The notes: generated from the letters alone by a model not told the origin. A stretch of DNA of 64,000 nucleotides from Microbacterium oleivorans (GCF_001691565.1 NZ_MAYO01000003.1:1-64000), one strand, 5' to 3'; shown: positions 42,010-51,169, numbered from the stretch's first letter. Numbers and translations: made by a program.

Positions 42010-43578
42010 GTGACTTCCGGCGGCTCCTTCTACATCACCACCCCCATCTACTACCCGAGCGATCTGCCCCACATCGGGCACGGGTACACGTCGGTGGCGG
42101 TGGACACGCTCGCGCGCTGGCACCGACAGTCCGGCGATGACACCTGGATGCTCACCGGCACCGACGAGCACGGTCAGAAGATGCTCCGCGCCGCGACCGC
42201 GAACGGCGTCACGCCGCAGGAATGGGTCGACAAGCTGGTCGAAGAGTCGTGGTTCCCGCTTCTGAAGACCCTCGACGTCGCCAACGACGACTTCATCCGC
42301 ACGACGCAGCCCCGCCACGAGGAGCGCGTCAAGCGGTTCGTGCAGGCGCTGTACGACAGCGGCTACATCTACGCGGGTGAGTACGAGGCGCTGTACTGCG
42401 TCGGCTGCGAGGAATTCAAGCCCGAGGCCGAGATCGTCGACGGCACGGGTCCGTTCGAGGGTCTGAAGGTCTGCGCCATCCACTCCAAACCCCTCGAACT
42501 GCTGCAGGAGAAGAACTACTTCTTCAAGCTCAGCGAGTTCCAGGACCGCCTGCTGGAGCTGTACAAGACGCAGCCCGACTTCGTCCGCCCCGATTCCGCG
42601 CGCAACGAGGTCGTCTCGTTCGTTCGCTCGGGCCTCAAGGACCTGTCGATCTCCCGCTCCGCGTTCGACTGGGGCATCCGCGTGCCGTGGGACGACTCGC
42701 ATGTCATCTACGTGTGGGTCGACGCGCTCCTCAACTACGCGACGGCCGTAGGCTACGGCGACGACCCCGAGCAGTTCGAGCGGCGCTGGCCCGCGTACCA
42801 CGTCGTCGGCAAGGACATCCTCCGCTTCCACGCCGTCATCTGGCCCGCCATGCTCATGGCTGCCGGCCTCGAGGTCCCCAAGGGCATCTTCGCCCACGGC
42901 TGGCTGCTCGTGGGCGGCGAGAAGATGTCGAAGTCGAAGCTCACCGGCATCGCGCCGACCGAGATCACCGACGTGTTCGGATCGGACGCCTACCGGTTCT
43001 ACTTCCTGTCCGCGATCGCGTTCGGCCAGGACGGCTCGTTCTCCTGGGAGGACCTCTCCGCGCGCTACCAGGCCGAGCTCGCGAACGGCTTCGGCAACCT
43101 CGCCTCGCGCACCGTCGCCATGATCGGCCGGTACTTCGACGGCGTCGTGCCCACGGCCGGCGAGGCGGCCGAGATCGACCTGCGGGTGCAGCGGACGGTG
43201 GCGGACGCCGCGACCGCCGCGGACGCGGCGATGACGGCGTTCCGCCCCGACGAGGCGATCGCCGCCATCTGGCGGATCGTCGACGAGCTCAACGGCTACA
43301 TCACCGAGAACGAGCCGTGGGCGCTCGCGAAGGAGGAGGCGAAGCGGGAACGGCTCTCGACCGTGTTGTATACGGCGGCGGAGGGACTCCGCGCCCTCGC
43401 GGTCCTGCTGTCGCCGGTGATGCCGCAGTCCACCGCGACACTCTGGGATGCCCTGGGCGCCCTTGGCGATCTGACCGCTCAGCCGCTCCGTGACGCGGGG
43501 ACCTGGGGCCAGCTCCCCGCGGGCAGCCGAGTGAAGACCCTGGCGCCGCTGTTCCCCCGCGTCGAGCAGACCGCATGA
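42010..43578 (+). CDS. metG: Methionyl-tRNA synthetase
   Basis: MetG charges tRNA-Met. The 522-residue protein carries the class I motifs HIGHGY near residue 20 and KMSKSK near 305, and the anticodon-binding helical domain after it. A Cys pair (YCVGCEEF) in the connective peptide is in the place of the zinc knuckle, with a further Cys-x-x-His (VCAIH). There is no C-terminal dimerisation domain, normal for the shorter bacterial type. The TatD gene overlaps its end as ATGA. Confidence 0.95.
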   Translation: MTSGGSFYITTPIYYPSDLPHIGHGYTSVAVDTLARWHRQSGDDTWMLTGTDEHGQKMLRAATANGVTPQEWVDKLVEESWFPLLKTLDVANDDFIRTTQPRHEERVKRFVQALYDSGYIYAGEYEALYCVGCEEFKPEAEIVDGTGPFEGLKVCAIHSKPLELLQEKNYFFKLSEFQDRLLELYKTQPDFVRPDSARNEVVSFVRSGLKDLSISRSAFDWGIRVPWDDSHVIYVWVDALLNYATAVGYGDDPEQFERRWPAYHVVGKDILRFHAVIWPAMLMAAGLEVPKGIFAHGWLLVGGEKMSKSKLTGIAPTEITDVFGSDAYRFYFLSAIAFGQDGSFSWEDLSARYQAELANGFGNLASRTVAMIGRYFDGVVPTAGEAAEIDLRVQRTVADAATAADAAMTAFRPDEAIAAIWRIVDELNGYITENEPWALAKEEAKRERLSTVLYTAAEGLRALAVLLSPVMPQSTATLWDALGALGDLTAQPLRDAGTWGQLPAGSRVKTLAPLFPRVEQTA

Positions 43579-44456
43579 CCGACCCGAGCGGGTACGTCCG
43601 ACAGCGCGAGCAGTCCGCGCGCGACGTGCGGTGGCCGGACCCACCCGAGCCGCTCCCGGTGGCGGTGTACGACAACCACACGCACCTCGAGATCGAAGAC
43701 GGCGACGAGCCGCGCGGACTGGAGGAGCAGCTCGCCCTGGCGGCGGGCGTCGGTGTGGCGGGTGTCGTGCAGGCCGGTGGCGACATCGACTCCTCGCGAT
43801 GGTCGGCGTGGGCCGCGGCATCCCACCCCGCTGTGCTCGCCGCCGTCGCCATCCATCCGAACGAGGCACCTGCATACAAGGCGGCCGGACGTCTCGACGA
43901 GGCGATCGCCGTCATCGACGAACTCGCCGGGCAGCCCCGCGTGCGAGCGGTGGGCGAGACAGGGCTCGACTTCTTCCGGACGGATGCCGCCGGCATCCCC
44001 GCTCAGGTGGAGAGCTTCGAGGCGCACATCGACATAGCGAAGCGGCACGGCATCGCGATGCAGATCCACGACCGCGACGCGCACGACGCGGTCCTCCAGA
44101 CCCTGGAGCGCAGCGGCGCGCCCGAGCGCACGGTGTTCCACTGCTTCTCTGGTGATGCCGACATGGCGCGGTACAGCGCCGACCGCGGCTACTGGCTGAG
44201 CTTCGCGGGCAACGTCACGTTCAAGAACGCGCAGAACCTGCGCGACGCCCTCGCGGTAACCCCCCTCGAGCGGATCCTCGTCGAGACGGACGCACCGTTC
44301 CTCACCCCGACGCCGCACCGAGGGCGTCCGAACGCGCCCTACCTCGTTCCCGTCACCGTGAGATTCCTGGCGGCCGAACTGGGCGTCCCTCTCGACGAGC
44401 TGTGCGCTCAGATCGCGCAGAACACTCTCGAGGTCTACGGGGCCTTCACGGACTGA
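43575..44456 (+). CDS. TatD-family metal-dependent hydrolase
   Basis: The 293-residue TIM-barrel nuclease has the TatD motifs: N-H-T-H in DNHTHLEI, AIHPNEA, ETGLDFF, QIHDRDAH, HCFSGD and VETDAPFL. TatD proteins are 3'-5' DNA/RNA exonucleases involved in repair or turnover. The gene is coupled to metG by ATGA (metG-tatD-rsmA is a frequent bacterial order, but rsmA lies 11 kb away here, after the heme locus). Its last 22 bases overlap the end of the opposing LacI gene. Confidence 0.9.
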   Translation: MTDPSGYVRQREQSARDVRWPDPPEPLPVAVYDNHTHLEIEDGDEPRGLEEQLALAAGVGVAGVVQAGGDIDSSRWSAWAAASHPAVLAAVAIHPNEAPAYKAAGRLDEAIAVIDELAGQPRVRAVGETGLDFFRTDAAGIPAQVESFEAHIDIAKRHGIAMQIHDRDAHDAVLQTLERSGAPERTVFHCFSGDADMARYSADRGYWLSFAGNVTFKNAQNLRDALAVTPLERILVETDAPFLTPTPHRGRPNAPYLVPVTVRFLAAELGVPLDELCAQIAQNTLEVYGAFTD

Positions 44457-45463
44457 GTGGTCTGCGCGGCGACGAGATTCGCCGTCAGCGGCGGCCGCGT
44501 GGTCGCGCCGGCGACGAGTTCCCACGGCAGATCGACGACGCGCGGACCCTCGTCGAGGAGCGCCGCGGGCAGCGTCTCGAACATCGTCTCGGCGGCGAGG
44601 TCCGGTCGGATGCAGACGTGTGTCACGCCGAGCCGGCGGTTCACGGCGCAATCGGTCGTGCACAGCGCGACGAGCTGCACGTCGCGGGGGATCACGAGAC
44701 GCATCTCCTCGAGCTGCAGGTAGACGTCGGGGCCGTCCTCGGCGCCCGCGAAGATCGCGTCGGCACCCTCGGCCAGAGCATCGGTCAGCAACCGGGGAAG
44801 CGTTCGCCGCGACGGGTCGACGGCGCGCACGATCGGCTCGCGTCCGCGCACCGAGCTCCAGATCTCGTAGGCGGCGCGCCCGATCTCGTCGCGGGGCTGC
44901 CGGCCGTCCTCGGTCAGGAAGACGATCCGCTGAGCCCCGGCGCGCTCGAGCTCGTCGAGCCCCGCCCGCACCGCGGCGTCGTACCCGGTGCGGATGCTGA
45001 GCCCGCGCGACCCGTCGACGAACTGGTCGTCGGCGACGATCGGGATGCCGCGGGCGATGGCCGCCTGCAGGAGCGGCTGGTTCCCGCGGGCGTCGGGGAC
45101 GTACAGGGCATCGAGGGTCGTGCCCGAGATGAGGTCCGGGTTCGAATCGGGCAGGACGGTCACGGTGAAGCCGTGAGCGGCTGAGGCGCGGACCAGGGAG
45201 ATGAGCTTGCGTGCGCGCTGCAGTTCGCCGCGCCGGTCCGCCTCGGGGTCGTCGACCATGACGAACCCGACGGTCATGGTCCGGCCGCTGCGCAGGGCCG
45301 CGGCGTGACGATTGGGCACGTACCCGAGTTCGGCGGCGATCGCCTTGATGCGCTCGCGCGTCTCGGGACGCATGCTGCCGCGGTCGTTGAGCGCCTGGCT
45401 GATGGCCGCCGTCGACACGCCTGCGGCGCGCGCGATGTCCTTCAGCGTGACGCTCGGGCTCAC
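44435..45463 (-). CDS. LacI-family transcriptional regulator, coupled to hemA
   Basis: This 342-residue protein begins SPSVTLKDIARAAGVS, a textbook LacI HTH (about residues 5-25), with the hinge AALRSGRTMTVGFVMVDD and a sugar-binding-like domain containing VADDQFVDGS and LVALCTTDCAVN. The GTG at 45463 overlaps the hemA stop as GTGA, so it is translated from the hemA mRNA although LacI proteins normally sense sugars; nothing links it to heme by sequence. An alternative is that its targets lie elsewhere. It converges with the TatD gene. Confidence 0.85.
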   Translation of the reverse strand: MSPSVTLKDIARAAGVSTAAISQALNDRGSMRPETRERIKAIAAELGYVPNRHAAALRSGRTMTVGFVMVDDPEADRRGELQRARKLISLVRASAAHGFTVTVLPDSNPDLISGTTLDALYVPDARGNQPLLQAAIARGIPIVADDQFVDGSRGLSIRTGYDAAVRAGLDELERAGAQRIVFLTEDGRQPRDEIGRAAYEIWSSVRGREPIVRAVDPSRRTLPRLLTDALAEGADAIFAGAEDGPDVYLQLEEMRLVIPRDVQLVALCTTDCAVNRRLGVTHVCIRPDLAAETMFETLPAALLDEGPRVVDLPWELVAGATTRPPLTANLVAAQTTQSVKAP

Positions 45464-46731
45464 GGCTGTTCGCCCTCGTCCGGTGAGACGGTCTCCCGAC
45501 TGCCCGGCAGGACCGTGCGGATGGCCTCCGCCCACTCCGTGCCGGCGCCCGAGGAGGCGAGCGTGTGGCCGCGGGCGATGAGCTGGTGGAGGAGGACGCC
45601 CGAGAAGTGACGCATGGCGGTCTCGACCTCGGGGGAGTCCCCGCGGCGCCGGGCGCGCGTGAGTTCCTCGTCGAGGACGCCATGGACGAACCCGCGGAGG
45701 TCAACGACCGACGGGGAGACCTCGTGCACGCGCCGGGCGGCGGCGTGACGCTGGGCGGCGGCCTGCACGATCTCGCGCGCCTGGCCGACGGTCTCGGCCT
45801 CGTCGACGGGGGCGTGGAGGCGGATCGTCTCGAGGTCGAGGAGTTCGACTCCGGGGAGGAGGGCGACTTCGGGGTCGACGTTGCGGGGCAGGCCGAGGTC
45901 GATGACGACCTGCGCCTTCGTGCTGCCGGCACGTGCCGTCGCGTGCGAGAACGCCTCGAGGGCGAACGTGTCGGTCGTCGCGGTACAGGTGACGACGACA
46001 TCGGCCGCAGCGGCCTCGGCCGCGTAGTCCTCGACGCTCACATGGACCAGATGCTCGCGGTTGGCGAACCGCTGACGACCCGAACGGGAGTGCACGCGGA
46101 TGTCGGTGGCCCCGACTGCCCGGAGGGCGGCGAGTGCCGCCGCGGCGTAGCGCCCGGTGCCGACCAGCAGGACGCGGGCGGTGCCCCAGTCGACGCGGGA
46201 ACTCACGAGGTCGACCGCGAGACGGACGAGCGAGCGCCCGGACTCGCCGAGGCGCGTGGTGTTCTTGACGGCGCGCGAGGTCTCGGTCGCCCGCTGGAAG
46301 AGGTGCTCGAGGGGAGCGGTCGTGAGACCGCGCCCGCGAGCGGCCTCGAGAGCGCGGCGCACCTGGCCGGCGATCTCGTCTTCGCCGACGGCGACGGAGT
46401 CGAGCCCCGAGGCGACGGTGAACAGGTGGTGGGCCACCTGGTTGCCGTGGGCGAAGTCGACATTCTCCCGCAGCGACCGGTAGTCCATCTCAGCTGCACC
46501 CGCGATGGCCTCCATCGCGGCATCCATCGCGGGGACGGGCGAGGCGAGGTCGGGTTCCTCGGCGAGGTCGAAGTACGCCTCGAACCGGTTGCAGGTGGCG
46601 AGGACGACGGCGCCGCGCACCGAGTCGTGGACCGCGGACAGGCGCTCAGCGAGGTCGTCGCCGACCGTCGAGAGCCGCTCGAGCGAATCGAACGGTGTGG
46701 AGCGCTGATGCGCGGTCAGGCAGACGAGCAC
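45460..46731 (-). CDS. hemA: Glutamyl-tRNA reductase
   Basis: HemA converts glutamyl-tRNA to glutamate-1-semialdehyde, the first committed step of heme synthesis in the C5 pathway. The 423-residue protein has the catalytic Cys in LATCNRFEAYF, the motif VAVGEDEIAGQVR, and a Rossmann domain with VLLVGTGRYAAAALAAL, plus the C-terminal dimerisation helix. It is transcribed away from the rest of the heme genes through a shared divergent promoter. GTG start; AAGGGGG lies 11 bases upstream. The LacI gene downstream is translationally coupled. Confidence 0.94.
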   Translation of the reverse strand: MLVCLTAHQRSTPFDSLERLSTVGDDLAERLSAVHDSVRGAVVLATCNRFEAYFDLAEEPDLASPVPAMDAAMEAIAGAAEMDYRSLRENVDFAHGNQVAHHLFTVASGLDSVAVGEDEIAGQVRRALEAARGRGLTTAPLEHLFQRATETSRAVKNTTRLGESGRSLVRLAVDLVSSRVDWGTARVLLVGTGRYAAAALAALRAVGATDIRVHSRSGRQRFANREHLVHVSVEDYAAEAAAADVVVTCTATTDTFALEAFSHATARAGSTKAQVVIDLGLPRNVDPEVALLPGVELLDLETIRLHAPVDEAETVGQAREIVQAAAQRHAAARRVHEVSPSVVDLRGFVHGVLDEELTRARRRGDSPEVETAMRHFSGVLLHQLIARGHTLASSGAGTEWAEAIRTVLPGSRETVSPDEGEQP

Positions 46732-46759
46732 GGTGCGGAGAACCCCCTTGGATCGCGAC

Positions 46760-46765
46760 TAGTAT
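46760..46765 (+). promoter_or_regulatory. -10 box of the hemE operon, overlapping that of hemA
   Basis: TAGTAT on the + strand; a leader of about 22 bases would reach the ribosome-binding site at 46782. Just after it lies ATCGATTAACCGAT (46767-46780), a 12 of 14 palindrome and candidate operator. Confidence 0.55.
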
Positions 46766-46766
46766 A
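46761..46766 (-). promoter_or_regulatory. -10 box of hemA, overlapping that of hemE
   Basis: Minus strand TATACT, about 29 bases before the GTG at 46731. It shares five of six bases with the + strand box. Confidence 0.55.
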
Positions 46767-46781
46767 TCGATTAACCGATTC

Positions 46782-46787
46782 GAGGAG
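46782..46787 (+). promoter_or_regulatory. Ribosome-binding site of hemE in front of an ATT codon
   Basis: GAGGAG is followed by 6 bases and ATT (46794-46796). This ideal spacing is the reason I place the start there. Confidence 0.6.
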
Positions 46788-46793
46788 TTCATC

Positions 46794-47912
46794 ATTCCCG
46801 GCCTCAGCCACCCTCTCGTCGCCGCACGCACCCGCGAGTCGCGACTCGTCCGCGCACTCCTGGGCGATCGCCCCGACATCACCCCCGTCTGGTTCATGCG
46901 CCAGGCGGGTCGTTCGTTGCCGGAGTACCGGGCGCTGCGTTCGCAGGGGACGATGCTCGAGGCCTGCCTCGACCCTGCGCTGGCGAGCGAGATCACGATG
47001 CAGCCCGTCCGTCGACACGGCGTCGACGCTGCCATCTTCTTCAGCGACATCATCGTTCCGCTCGCGCTCCTGGGTATCGACGTCGAGATCGCGGCGGGCC
47101 GCGGTCCCGTGTTCTCCGAGCCCCTCCGCACGTCCGCCGACATCGCCCGCGCGACGGCGATCGACCCGGCGCTCGTGACCGAGCGCGGGGAGGCGATCGC
47201 GGATGCCGTCGGTCGCACGACGGCGATGCTCGCCGATCTCTCCGAGGAGCGCGGCGAGCCGTTGCCGCTCATCGGGTTCGCCGGCGCTCCTTTCACCCTC
47301 GCGGCGTACCTCGTCGAGGGCGGCCCGTCGAAGGATCACCTCGCCGCGCGGCGTCTCATCCACGAGGACCCGGCGGCGTGGCGGGATCTGACGATGTGGC
47401 TCGCCGAGGTCACCGGCCGCTTCCTCGCGCTGCAGATCGAGGCGGGAGCCAGCGCCGGACAGCTGTTCGACTCGTGGGCGGGCGGCCTGAACCCCGACGA
47501 CTACCGCTCATCGGTGCTCCCGGCATCCGTCGCCGCCCTGCAGCACGCCCGGACGCTTCCGCTTCCCGAAGGCATCGACCGTCTCCCGCTCGTGCACTTC
47601 GGGGTCGGTACGGGCGAGATCCTCGCCGACATGGCGACGCCCGACATCGACGCGCTCGGGGTCGACTACCGCGTGCGCCTGAGCGACGCGCGTCAGCGCA
47701 TCGGTCGCGACCTCACGCTGCAGGGCAACTTCGACCCTGCTCTGCTGTTCGCGCCCGAAAAGGTCCGGACCGCAGAGGTGCACCGCGTCCTCGCGGACGG
47801 CCTCGGTGCGCGTGCGCACGTCTTCAACCTCGGTCACGGCGTCCCCATGGAGGCCGACCCCGATGCGATCTCGGCGGTGGTGCGCACCGTCCACGACTGG
47901 CGCGCGCCGTGA
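46794..47912 (+). CDS. hemE: Uroporphyrinogen decarboxylase, probable ATT start
   Basis: HemE removes four carboxyls from uroporphyrinogen III to make coproporphyrinogen III. The 372-residue protein has the family N-terminus DRPDITPVWFMRQAGRSLPEY, with the substrate-binding Arg residues, and IGFAGAPFTLAAYL further on. Between the promoter and the conserved TPVWFMRQAGR there is no in-frame ATG, GTG or TTG; the nearest upstream ATG (46695) lies inside hemA and before the promoter. GAGGAG with ideal spacing points to ATT at 46794. It overlaps the next gene as GTGA. Confidence 0.9.
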   Translation: MPGLSHPLVAARTRESRLVRALLGDRPDITPVWFMRQAGRSLPEYRALRSQGTMLEACLDPALASEITMQPVRRHGVDAAIFFSDIIVPLALLGIDVEIAAGRGPVFSEPLRTSADIARATAIDPALVTERGEAIADAVGRTTAMLADLSEERGEPLPLIGFAGAPFTLAAYLVEGGPSKDHLAARRLIHEDPAAWRDLTMWLAEVTGRFLALQIEAGASAGQLFDSWAGGLNPDDYRSSVLPASVAALQHARTLPLPEGIDRLPLVHFGVGTGEILADMATPDIDALGVDYRVRLSDARQRIGRDLTLQGNFDPALLFAPEKVRTAEVHRVLADGLGARAHVFNLGHGVPMEADPDAISAVVRTVHDWRAP

Positions 47913-49258
47913 CCCACGACGTCGTCATCGTGGGCGGCGGCATCGCCGGCCTGACGATCGCGTGGGAGCTCGCCCGTTCCGGACGCGACGTCGTCCTCGT
48001 CGAGGCGTCGGAGGACGCCGGCGGGATGCTGCGCCGCGGAACGGCGGCCGGTCTCGACGCCGACCTCGGCGCCGAGTCGTTCGCGACCCGGACGTCGGGC
48101 GTCGCCGACCTCGTTGCCGACGCGCGGCTTCCCGTCCAGCTCGTCGAGCCTGCTCCGGCAGGTGCGCACGTCGCCTTTCGGCGGCGATCCGGTCGGGTCG
48201 ACCGGGCGCCCCTTCCCCGACGCGCTCTCGTCGGGATGCCCGCCGACCCGACCGCGGCTGACGTCGTCCGCATCATCGGCCGTGCCGGCGCGCGTCGGGC
48301 GGCGCAGGAGCACTCGATGCCCTGGTCGACGGGCCCCGAGCCGACGCTCGCCGATCTCGCCACGAGCCGGTTCGGAGTCCGGGTCACCGCCCGCCTCGTC
48401 GAGCCCCTCTGCCGCAGCGTGTACTCGCAGAGCGCCGACAGCGTGCGGCTGTCCTCCCTCCACCCCGTCCTCTGGGAGAAGGCGCAGGCGCTCGGCTCGC
48501 TGACGGCCGCCGTCGACGCGCTCGCGCCCGCCGTCCGCGCCGGGTCCGCCGTCCGCGGCGTCGAGGGCGGGCTCTGGCGACTCGCCGCCGAGCTCGAGGC
48601 GGCTGCGCTGCGCGCGGGCGCCGTCATCCGCACCGGCGCGCCCGCCCGTTCCGTCACAGCGACGACGGCCGTGCTCGACGGCGAGACCCTCGCAGCTCGC
48701 GCCGTGGTCGTCGCGACCGGGCCGAACGCCGCCGCCGGACTCCTGCAGGTCGAGGTCGCGCCGGCTCCGCCCGTGGGGCTCGTGGTCGCCGAGGTCGTCT
48801 CCGACGCGTTCGACGCCTTCCCCGTCGGGTCGGGCGTCATCGCCGCTCCCGATGTCGACAGTGCCGCGAAGGCGCTGACCCACGTCGACGCGAAGTGGGA
48901 GTGGGCCGCTGCAGCCCTTCCTGCCGGCACACACCTGCTCCGGCTCTCCGCCCGTGACGGCCGCCACCAGGAACTGACGGATGCCGCCGGTGCCGCCGCC
49001 GCGATCCGCACCCTCACCGGGGTCCGCCTCGCGCCGACCGATGTTCGGCGCGTCGTCCCCGTCGCCTGGCCCGACGCCGTGGCGACGCCGTCCGCCCGCG
49101 CGGCGGTCTCCGAGGCCGCGGCGACGCGCGGCATCCGACTCGCGGGAGCCGTCGCGGCCGGGACCGGGCTCGCCTCGGTGATCCCGCACGCCCGCGCACT
49201 CGCCACCCACCTGCTGTCCGCTCCGACCCTCACCGAAGGAGAACGTCATGTCCGCTGA
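47909..49258 (+). CDS. hemG: FAD-dependent coproporphyrinogen III oxidase (HemY/CgoX type)
   Basis: In the coproporphyrin-dependent pathway this enzyme oxidises coproporphyrinogen III to coproporphyrin III. The 449-residue protein has the FAD dinucleotide fold VIVGGGIAGLTIAWELA and the C-terminal GTGLASVIPHA segment of the HemY family. The GTG at 47909 overlaps hemE's stop as GTGA; the frame is open further upstream only as shadow within hemE. Its final 11 bases overlap the start of hemQ, whose ribosome-binding site GAAGGAGAA lies inside this gene. Confidence 0.9.
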   Translation: MTHDVVIVGGGIAGLTIAWELARSGRDVVLVEASEDAGGMLRRGTAAGLDADLGAESFATRTSGVADLVADARLPVQLVEPAPAGAHVAFRRRSGRVDRAPLPRRALVGMPADPTAADVVRIIGRAGARRAAQEHSMPWSTGPEPTLADLATSRFGVRVTARLVEPLCRSVYSQSADSVRLSSLHPVLWEKAQALGSLTAAVDALAPAVRAGSAVRGVEGGLWRLAAELEAAALRAGAVIRTGAPARSVTATTAVLDGETLAARAVVVATGPNAAAGLLQVEVAPAPPVGLVVAEVVSDAFDAFPVGSGVIAAPDVDSAAKALTHVDAKWEWAAAALPAGTHLLRLSARDGRHQELTDAAGAAAAIRTLTGVRLAPTDVRRVVPVAWPDAVATPSARAAVSEAAATRGIRLAGAVAAGTGLASVIPHARALATHLLSAPTLTEGERHVR

Positions 49259-49934
49259 CGAGACGACCGATCCCGGCCTCGGCTACACCCTGTTCGCGAT
49301 CCTCGCCGGGCCGCGGCCCCGCGCCAGCGCTCCGGCGCCGGGCGACCTCGACGACCTGCGTCGCGTCGCCGACGGGTTCGTCGCGGACGGCGTCACGCTC
49401 CGCGGGTTCTACGACGTCACCGGCATGCGGGCCGAGGCCGACCTCATGGTGTGGCTGCACGGCGAGGACCCTGCCGCCCTGCAGAAGGCCCTCCGGCAGC
49501 TGCGCCGGACCGCGGTGCTCGCCTCCTTCACCAACGTGTGGAGCGCGATGGGCGTGCACCGCGAGGCCGAGTTCAACAAGCGTCACGTCCCCGGGTACCT
49601 CCGCGGCGAGCACGCCCGCGGGTGGCTGTGCCTGTACCCGTTCGTCCGCAGCTACGAGTGGTACCTGCTCCCGGAGGAGGACCGCTCCCGCATGCTCGCC
49701 GAGCACGGCCGCAAGGGCGCCGTCTTCCGCGACGTCGTCGCGAATACGGTGTCGACCTTCGGGCTCAGCGACTACGAATGGCTGCTGCCGCTGGAGAGCG
49801 ACGACCCCATCAGTCTGGTCGACATGATGCGGGAGCTGCGGGCCACGGACGCTCGTCGCCACGTCCGCGAAGAGGTGCCGTTCTACACCGGTCGGCGCGT
49901 GGAGATCGACGAACTGGCGGAGGTGCTCTCGTGA
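49248..49934 (+). CDS. hemQ: Coproheme decarboxylase, chlorite dismutase-like
   Basis: HemQ (ChdC) decarboxylates two propionates of coproheme to give heme b, the final step of the coproporphyrin-dependent pathway. The 228-residue protein has the family core AEFNKRHVPGYL and the catalytic Tyr segment YPFVRSYEWYLLP; SYEWYLL follows with the next conserved residues, and the heme-ligand His is expected in RMLAEHGRKGA. The ATG is preceded by AAGGAGAA. It overlaps the ferrochelatase gene as GTGA. Confidence 0.92.
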   Translation: MSADETTDPGLGYTLFAILAGPRPRASAPAPGDLDDLRRVADGFVADGVTLRGFYDVTGMRAEADLMVWLHGEDPAALQKALRQLRRTAVLASFTNVWSAMGVHREAEFNKRHVPGYLRGEHARGWLCLYPFVRSYEWYLLPEEDRSRMLAEHGRKGAVFRDVVANTVSTFGLSDYEWLLPLESDDPISLVDMMRELRATDARRHVREEVPFYTGRRVEIDELAEVLS

Positions 49935-51169
49935 GTGCGCAGAACATCGGATCGGTGAACCCGGAGTTCCGTCCCAAGCCGCCGCGGGCGACCGGGGTGG
50001 TCGTCGCCGAGGGCGCTGTCATCCCGAACGCCACCGAGGGGGCGCGCGCGGGCGATCCGCACGCGACGACTCCCGTCGACTACGACGGCATCCTGCTGCT
50101 CGGCTTCGGCGGACCCGAGGGACAGGACGACGTCATCCCGTTCCTCCGGAACGTCACGGCGGGTCGCGGCATCCCGGATGAGCGCCTCGAGGAGGTCGCG
50201 CACCACTACCGCCACTTCGGCGGCGTGTCCCCCATCAACGAGCACAACCGCGAGCTGAAGGCGGCGCTCGACGCCGAGCTCGCCGCGCGCGGCCTGGACC
50301 TGCCGGTGTACTGGGGCAACCGCAACTGGATGCCCTACGTCACCGACGCGATCGACTCCGCCTACGCGGACGGTCGGCGGAAGCTCCTCGCCATCGCGAC
50401 CAGTGCCTACAGCTCGTACTCGTCGTGCCGCCAGTACCGCGAAGACCTCGCGGACGCCGTCGAGGCGACCGGTCACCAGACCGATGTGCAGATCGACAAG
50501 GTTCGGCAGTTCTTCGATCACCCCGGCTTCGTCGCGCCCTTCGTCGACGGCATCCGGTCCGGCATCGCCGAGCTCGCCGAGCGCGGCATCACCGACCTCG
50601 CGAACGAGGTCGAGATCCTCTTCTCGACCCACTCGATCCCGACCTCCGACGCCGACCGTTCCGGCCCTCCCGAGCGCGGGTTCGGCCCCGGCGGCGCCTA
50701 CGTCGCACAGCACCTGGCCGTCGGCGAGGAGATCATCTCGCGCCTCGGATTCCCGGGCGCCTGGCAGCTCGTCTTCCAAAGCCGGTCCGGCCCGCCGCAG
50801 GTGCCGTGGCTCGAGCCCGACATCAACGACGCGATGCAGGAGCTCCCGGGGCGTGGCCGCAAGGCCGTCCTCATCGTGCCGCTCGGGTTCGTGAGCGACC
50901 ACATGGAGGTCATGTGGGATCTCGACACGGAGGCGATGGAAACCGCGGAGGAGCTCGGCCTCGTCGCCGTCCGCACCGCGACCCCCAGCACGCACCGGAC
51001 CTACGTCGCCGGTCTCGTCGACCTCGTCGAGGAGCGGCTGAAGGGCACTCCGGCCGCAGAGCGCCCCGCGGTGACGGACCTCGGCCCCTGGTACGACGTC
51101 TGCCGTCCCGGATGCTGCGAGAACAAGCGGCTCGGCTTCCAGCCGGCGCTCTCGGGGGTCGCGCCGTGA
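49931..51169 (+). CDS. hemH: Coproporphyrin ferrochelatase (CpfC)
   Basis: CpfC inserts ferrous iron into coproporphyrin III. The 412-residue protein has an N-terminal extension of about 45 residues, then DGILLLGFGGPEG, FGGVSPINEHNR, the catalytic His in FSTHSIPT and the conserved FQSRSGPPQVPWLEPD. The C-terminal CRPGCCENKR with the Cys of YSSCRQY are the four likely ligands of the [2Fe-2S] cluster known from actinobacterial ferrochelatases. GTG overlaps hemQ's stop. hemC is coupled downstream as GTGA. Confidence 0.92.
   Translation: MSAQNIGSVNPEFRPKPPRATGVVVAEGAVIPNATEGARAGDPHATTPVDYDGILLLGFGGPEGQDDVIPFLRNVTAGRGIPDERLEEVAHHYRHFGGVSPINEHNRELKAALDAELAARGLDLPVYWGNRNWMPYVTDAIDSAYADGRRKLLAIATSAYSSYSSCRQYREDLADAVEATGHQTDVQIDKVRQFFDHPGFVAPFVDGIRSGIAELAERGITDLANEVEILFSTHSIPTSDADRSGPPERGFGPGGAYVAQHLAVGEEIISRLGFPGAWQLVFQSRSGPPQVPWLEPDINDAMQELPGRGRKAVLIVPLGFVSDHMEVMWDLDTEAMETAEELGLVAVRTATPSTHRTYVAGLVDLVEERLKGTPAAERPAVTDLGPWYDVCRPGCCENKRLGFQPALSGVAP

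Noticed and set aside
46695..46793. ATG start of hemE at 46695
   Set aside because: It lies inside hemA and upstream of the hemE promoter, so it would not be on the mRNA; the extra 33 residues have no family match.
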